Assembly: GCA_011051925.1 (NCBI GenBank) | Contig: DRKE01000415.1 | Span: 1-9,578, forward strand | Length of the DNA stretch: 9,578 bases | Origin: Deltaproteobacteria bacterium | GTDB lineage: Bacteria > Myxococcota_A > UBA9160 > UBA4427 | Direction of reading: 5' to 3' | Shown here: one piece after another, positions 5,751 through 9,578 of the stretch | How positions within the stretch are numbered: the stretch's first letter is position 1 | Layout of the letters: each line of letters begins with the position of its first letter | Position numbers and translations under genes: made by a program | Notes under the pieces: generated by a model | What the model saw: only the letters and a program-made list of their open reading frames with translations | Told to the model about the DNA's origin: nothing | Database searches by the model: none

Positions 5751-6484
5751 GCGACCTTCCGACCGGCGACGAGAAGCGGGCCCGGGTGCGCGCGATGTTC
5801 GATCGGATCGCGCCGCGCTATGACGCGCTCAACCGCGTCATGTCCGTCGGCCTCGACCAGCGCTGGCGTCGCCGGGCTCTCGATTCCGTCGGTGTCGGGC
5901 CGGGGGACCTCGTCATGGATCTCGCCTGCGGGACGGGGGATTTCTGCGAGCTCGCGGAAGACCGGGGCGCCCGGGTGGTGGGTGTCGATTTCGCGATCCG
6001 GATGCTTCGGCAGTCGCGGGAGCGGGGACTCGGGTTCCTGTCGGTCCAGGGGGACGCCGAATGGTTGCCCCTTCGGAGCGCCTCGGTCGATGTCGTGACC
6101 TGCGGATTCGCCCTTCGGAACTTCGTTTCACTCGGGGGGGTGATGCGGGAGATCGCGCGTGTCGTGAAGCCTGGGGGGCGCATCGCACTGATCGACGTCG
6201 ACCGGCCGGAATGGGGTCCTCTGCGAGCGGCCCATTCGCTCTATTTCGATCGGGTCGTGCCGCTGATCGGCGGAATCGTGTCGGACAGGATGGCCTATCG
6301 CTATCTGCCACAGTCGACCGCCTACCTGCCCGGCGCGGCGGAACTGAGGACCCTCCTGTCTGCCGCCGGATTCCTCGACGTGAATCGGGAGGTCCTGCTG
6401 TTCGGTGCGGCACAGATCCTGACGGGGGTTCGCGGGCCGCTGACACCCGTTGGCACGTCGGCGGAGGGGCCCGCTCATGCCTGA
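5741..6484 (+). CDS. menG: Demethylmenaquinone methyltransferase (UbiE/MenG family)
   Basis: SAM-dependent C-methyltransferase catalysing the last step of menaquinone synthesis, demethylmenaquinone to menaquinone, at the membrane face. The 247 residues have the family's length and signatures: FDRIAPRYDALNRVMSVGLD near 20-39, SAM motif I VMDLACGTGDF (58-68), GVDFAIRML (81-89), GDAEWLPL (104-111), FALRNF (123-128), RVVKPGGRIALID (140-152) and YRYLPQS (186-192). The UbiE enzyme can also methylate ubiquinone precursors, but the menF-menD neighbours point to menaquinone. The ATG at 5741 overlaps the end of the regulator gene and has GGAGG (5732-5736) four bases ahead. The stop overlaps the menF start by eight bases. 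The last about 20 residues (from GVRGPLTPVG) are proline/glycine-rich and probably unstructured. Confidence 0.95.
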   Translation: MALGDLPTGDEKRARVRAMFDRIAPRYDALNRVMSVGLDQRWRRRALDSVGVGPGDLVMDLACGTGDFCELAEDRGARVVGVDFAIRMLRQSRERGLGFLSVQGDAEWLPLRSASVDVVTCGFALRNFVSLGGVMREIARVVKPGGRIALIDVDRPEWGPLRAAHSLYFDRVVPLIGGIVSDRMAYRYLPQSTAYLPGAAELRTLLSAAGFLDVNREVLLFGAAQILTGVRGPLTPVGTSAEGPAHA

Positions 6485-7994
6485 GCTGATCGCGGAGGCC
6501 GACCTTTCCGCGGATCCGGCCCTTCGAACGGGGATCGAACGATCGGTCGCCCGAGCACGTCGCTCGGGTCGGACGCGATGGATCGCGTGGGCCGTCGAGG
6601 CCGGAATCGCGAATCCGATTCCCTGCTATGCCCATGCGGCCGATCGGGATCGTTTCTATTGGGAGCGAGCCCCGGACGACGAGTTCCTCTGCGCCTGGGG
6701 TTCGGTCCATGAGATCGAGACAGAGGGGCGCGATCGCTTTCGCGACGTTCGCGCCTGGAAGGCAGACCTTTCTGCGCGCCTGGATCGGATCGGAGCGGAA
6801 CGACCGGAGTCGGCCGCGGATTTCGTCGGGGGTTTCGGGTTCGATCCCGACGCGCCTGCGACGCCTGAATGGAAATCCTTCGCAGCGGCGCGCTTCCTGC
6901 TTCCCGAGGTGATGCTCGAGCGGCGGGCAGGGCGGGCGTTCTGGACCCTTTTCGCACGGGTGGAACCCGGGAGCCGCGCCGAGTCGGTCCGGGCCGCTCT
7001 CGAGGCGCGACGCACCGACGTGGTCGCCGCCGGTCGGATCCGCGAGGCGAGGGTGTCGTGTGATCGCATTCCGACGGAGGGTGGGTCTGTCGTGGCCGGA
7101 GAGACCTGGCCCCCGGGCCCCACCTATCTCGTCCGATCCGATCGGAAGCATGCCGTTTTCGAGGACCAGGTCCGCCATGCGCTTCGCGAGATCGATCGGG
7201 GGGGATTGGTGAAGATCGTGCTCGCCCGATCCCTGCTCGTCGACCACGATGGGGAATTCGATGTCCCCGCATTCCTCGAGCGGCTTCGAGGCCTGTATCC
7301 GACGTGTACCCTCGTTGCCGTCGGTCGCGGAAGCGACACCTTCCTGGCGGCCACGCCGGAAACCCTGGTCCGGGTGAAGGGGCGGCAGCTCGAGACCGCG
7401 GCCCTCGCGGGATCGACGCCGCGCGGTCGCCATCCCGACGAAGATCGGCGCCTGGCCGAGGGCTTGCTCGGGAGTCCCAAGGAAAACGAGGAACATCGGC
7501 ATGTGGTCGAAGCGATCCGGGAAGGACTCGCCCCATTCTGTGACGAGCTCGAGATTCCCGCCCGCCCGGCCTTGCGGTCGCTCGTCGGCATCCAACATCT
7601 CGAAACACCGATCCGCGGTCGGCTTGCGGAAGGGTCCGGGTCGGGAGGCCGCGCCGACATTCTCGAGATCGTCGAAGCCCTTCATCCCACTCCGGCGGTG
7701 TGTGGCGTGCCGGCCGCGGCGGCCCGGGACTGGTTGCGGAGTTTCGAGGGTCTTTCGCGCGGTTGGTACGCCGCACCGATCGGCTGGCTCGATCTCGAGG
7801 GGGGTGGAGAATTCTGTGTCGCCCTTCGTTCGGCGTTGATCCGCAATCGCGCGGCGACTCGCGGGGCTCCGGCCGGTGGCCGCGCGGTCCTCTTCGCGGG
7901 GGCCGGAATCGTCTCCGGATCGGAGCCCGAGGCGGAACTGGCAGAGACGCGGATCAAGCTTCGAGCCCTGCTCGCGCCGCTCACGGAGATCTGA
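6477..7994 (+). CDS. menF: Isochorismate synthase MenF
   Basis: Converts chorismate to isochorismate (Mg2+-dependent), the entry step of the classical menaquinone pathway. The 505-residue protein has a variable N-terminal half and a conserved chorismate-binding C-terminal half. That half includes VKIVLAR with the general-base lysine K246, FLAATPETLVRV (289-300), ALAGSTPRGR (309-318), EEHRHVVEAI (338-347), HLETPIRG (374-381), LHPTPAVCGVP (402-412), RGWYAAPIGWLD (428-439), EFCVALRSAL (445-454), and AGAGIVSGSEPEAELAET (474-491). The family also contains EntC, DhbC and salicylate synthases; adjacency to menD and menG makes MenF the likely role. I chose the ATG at 6477 over an in-frame TTG at 6450 because GGAGGGG (6463-6469) precedes it with good spacing and it gives the usual short overlap (eight bases) with menG. 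The N-terminal half is not recognisable except for family-typical length. Confidence 0.95.
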   Translation: MPELIAEADLSADPALRTGIERSVARARRSGRTRWIAWAVEAGIANPIPCYAHAADRDRFYWERAPDDEFLCAWGSVHEIETEGRDRFRDVRAWKADLSARLDRIGAERPESAADFVGGFGFDPDAPATPEWKSFAAARFLLPEVMLERRAGRAFWTLFARVEPGSRAESVRAALEARRTDVVAAGRIREARVSCDRIPTEGGSVVAGETWPPGPTYLVRSDRKHAVFEDQVRHALREIDRGGLVKIVLARSLLVDHDGEFDVPAFLERLRGLYPTCTLVAVGRGSDTFLAATPETLVRVKGRQLETAALAGSTPRGRHPDEDRRLAEGLLGSPKENEEHRHVVEAIREGLAPFCDELEIPARPALRSLVGIQHLETPIRGRLAEGSGSGGRADILEIVEALHPTPAVCGVPAAAARDWLRSFEGLSRGWYAAPIGWLDLEGGGEFCVALRSALIRNRAATRGAPAGGRAVLFAGAGIVSGSEPEAELAETRIKLRALLAPLTEI

Positions 7995-7996
7995 GG

Positions 7997-9578
7997 ATGT
8001 CGATCGCGTCGCCGTCGCCGTCGCCGGAGCCCGATGCGCCGTCGACCGGCTTTCGAGCGGATCCCCCGTCGGTCCAGCGCTTCATCGATCGCTTCTTCGA
8101 GGCGCTTGCCCGGGAGGGCGTCCGAGAGGTCGTGATCTCCCCGGGCTCGCGTTCGACCCCCCTGGCGGTAGCGGCCGACCGGCGTCCGGATCTGCGGACG
8201 AGGGTCATCCTGGACGAAAGGTCGGCCGGCTTCTTCGCACTGGGCCTCGCGAGGGCTTCGCAGCGGCCGGTCGCGCTCGTCTGCACCTCGGGGACGGCGG
8301 CAGCAAACTATCTTCCGGCCATTGTCGAGGCCCACTATTCGCGGATTCCGCTGGTCGTCCTCACGGCGGACCGACCGCCCGAATTGCGCGATTGGGCGGC
8401 GGGGCAGACGATCGTGCAGGCGGATCTCTACGCTCGGCATTGTCGCTGGTCCGTCGAAGTCCCCGTGCCGGCCGGGGGCGCGGGACCGCTTCGTTATGCC
8501 GCGCAGCTCGGTTCGCGGGCCGCGGCTCGCGCGGCGGGTCGGCCGGCCGGGGTGGTTCATCTGAACTGGCCCCTGCGCGAACCGCTGACACCGGGGCCGG
8601 ATGCCTTTCCGATCCGGGACATGGGCGCGCAGGCCTCTCATCTGCATTTCCACACCTCCACGGCGGAGTCCGTCTCCCGTCCCGAAGATGTCGAAGAACT
8701 CGTCGCGCTCGCGCGAGCCCATGCGCGGGGTGTGATCTGTTGCGGTCCGATGGACATGGGACCCGGGCTGGCCCGGTCGATCGACGCCTTCGCCCGGGCT
8801 TCGGGTTGGCCGGTTCTCGCCGATCCGGCGTCCTGCCTCCGGCAGGCATCCCAGGAGGGTTCGGACGCGCCGGGAGCGATCCATCTCGATCTGGCCGATG
8901 CCTTCCTGCGTTCGGAGCGTTTCCGGATGTCGATGCGACCCGACGTCGTGGTCCGGATCGGGGATGTCCCCGTCTCGAAGATCCAACGGCTCTGGATCGA
9001 GGCGTCCGCCCCCCGGCATCTCTGGTGGCTCGACGAGGGGGAGCATTGGGGCGACCCGTCCCATCGGGTGACCCGGGTCGTGCGGGGGGGAGCCCGGTCC
9101 CTGCTCTTCGAGGCGGCTGGCGCGCTCGAGGACCACTCGGCATCGATGCCCGCCTGGCGGGAGGGTTTCGTTCGCGCGAATCGTGTCGCTCGGAACGTCG
9201 TGTCGAGGAGCGTCGGGCCGGAGGCGGAATGGTTCGGGCTCTCCGTGGTGGCACGGGCGTGTGCGTGTCTTCCCGACGGATCGATGCTCTACGTCTCGAA
9301 CAGCATGCCGATCCGACTGCTCGATCTCGGACTTCGGAATCGACCGGTTCCGCTCCGGGTCCTCTGCAATCGCGGAGCGAACGGGATCGACGGGGTCACG
9401 TCGAGTGCCCTCGGCGCTGCTGCGGCCAGCGGCGGCCCGGCGTTGTTGATGACCGGAGACCTCGCATTCCTCCACGATCTCGGAGCCCTGGCGATTCCCC
9501 GCCACGAACGGATCCCGCTCACGATCCTCATCCTGGACGACAACGGCGGCGGCATCTTCTCGAATCTTCCGATCGCCG
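7997..9578 (+). CDS. menD: SEPHCHC synthase MenD, 3'-truncated by the window edge
   Basis: Thiamine-diphosphate enzyme that decarboxylates 2-oxoglutarate and adds the unit to isochorismate, giving SEPHCHC; cytosolic, second step of menaquinone synthesis. 527 residues are visible; the family usually has 550-600, so only the C-terminal end is missing. Seen in order: ISPGSRSTPLA (47-57), DERSAGFFALG with catalytic E74, TSGTAAANYLPAIVEA (97-112), LTADRPPELRD and AGQT with Q137, VHLNWPLREPL (187-197), SNSMPIRLLD (434-443), CNRGANGIDGVTSSALG (457-473), and the ThDP/Mg-binding GDLAFLHD (487-494) paired with LDDNGGGIF (513-521). The first about 24 residues are a Ser/Pro-rich extension absent from E. 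coli MenD, encoded partly by three TCGCCG repeats. The ATG at 7997 lies two bases after the menF stop, with GGAG (7985-7988) eight bases ahead. No frameshift is seen. Confidence 0.97.
   Translation, partial: MSIASPSPSPEPDAPSTGFRADPPSVQRFIDRFFEALAREGVREVVISPGSRSTPLAVAADRRPDLRTRVILDERSAGFFALGLARASQRPVALVCTSGTAAANYLPAIVEAHYSRIPLVVLTADRPPELRDWAAGQTIVQADLYARHCRWSVEVPVPAGGAGPLRYAAQLGSRAAARAAGRPAGVVHLNWPLREPLTPGPDAFPIRDMGAQASHLHFHTSTAESVSRPEDVEELVALARAHARGVICCGPMDMGPGLARSIDAFARASGWPVLADPASCLRQASQEGSDAPGAIHLDLADAFLRSERFRMSMRPDVVVRIGDVPVSKIQRLWIEASAPRHLWWLDEGEHWGDPSHRVTRVVRGGARSLLFEAAGALEDHSASMPAWREGFVRANRVARNVVSRSVGPEAEWFGLSVVARACACLPDGSMLYVSNSMPIRLLDLGLRNRPVPLRVLCNRGANGIDGVTSSALGAAAASGGPALLMTGDLAFLHDLGALAIPRHERIPLTILILDDNGGGIFSNLPIA
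8009..8026 (+). repeat. Three tandem TCGCCG hexamers at the start of menD
   Basis: TCGCCG is repeated three times, coding Ser-Pro x3 (residues 5-10). Because the unit is six bases, slippage would keep the frame and only vary the length of the disordered N-terminal extension. Confidence 0.6.

Noticed and set aside
5913..7685. 590-residue open frame on the minus strand
   Set aside because: It lies antisense to menG and menF, which have full family motifs. Its translation is Arg/Pro/Gly/Ser-rich with no recognisable domain, as expected of a shadow frame in GC-rich coding DNA.
7682..9505. 607-residue open frame on the minus strand
   Set aside because: It is antisense to menD, which carries all MenD motifs in one unbroken frame. 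The antisense translation is Arg/Pro-rich and without motifs.
1..9578. Search for tRNA, rRNA, CRISPR, insertion sequences or phage genes
   Set aside because: No regularly spaced repeats, transposase-like proteins, terminal inverted repeats with target duplications, or tRNA T-loop signatures were seen. The content is ordinary chromosomal.

Overview
The window is a GC-rich, gene-dense stretch of bacterial chromosome. It carries core metabolism (TCA cycle, respiratory quinone synthesis, RNA modification) and c-di-GMP sensing. I see no transposase, integrase, phage gene, CRISPR array or tRNA/rRNA. Classical (chorismate/isochorismate) menaquinone genes, a cysteine-liganded class I fumarase, a YcgR-like PilZ protein and very high GC at third codon positions suggest a Gram-negative bacterium of the Myxococcota/Binatota/'deltaproteobacterial' kind. 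This placement is inference from gene content only, and an actinobacterium-like lineage is not strictly excluded.

Layout. (1) 25-1635 (+): complete class I fumarase. (2) 1636-2227: intergenic, with a possible 47-codon membrane peptide (1915-2058) followed by a very strong 12-bp GC hairpin (2117-2150). (3) 2228-3927 (+): a SPOUT (TrmH/SpoU-type) RNA methyltransferase and a YfeJ-like glutamine amidotransferase, joined by a TTGA start/stop overlap. (4) 4007-4828 (-): a two-domain YcgR-like PilZ protein, convergent with the amidotransferase. (5) 4829-4967: divergent control region with three inverted repeats and a good promoter ending directly at the next start codon. (6) 4968-9578 (+): a tightly packed operon of a MerR-family regulator, menG (ubiE-type methyltransferase), menF (isochorismate synthase) and menD (SEPHCHC synthase). 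menD runs off the right edge with 527 residues visible.

How they fit together: MenF makes isochorismate from chorismate and MenD condenses it with a 2-oxoglutarate-derived unit, the committed steps of menaquinone synthesis. MenG performs the last C-methylation. The MerR-like regulator leads this operon and overlaps menG by 10 bases, so regulator and quinone enzymes are probably made from one transcript. The most unusual features are this cysteine-free MerR regulator with a second MerR-like half, its apparently leaderless promoter with a perfect 13-bp inverted repeat on the -10 box, and the possible small membrane peptide gene. I found no evidence for a wholly new multi-gene system.
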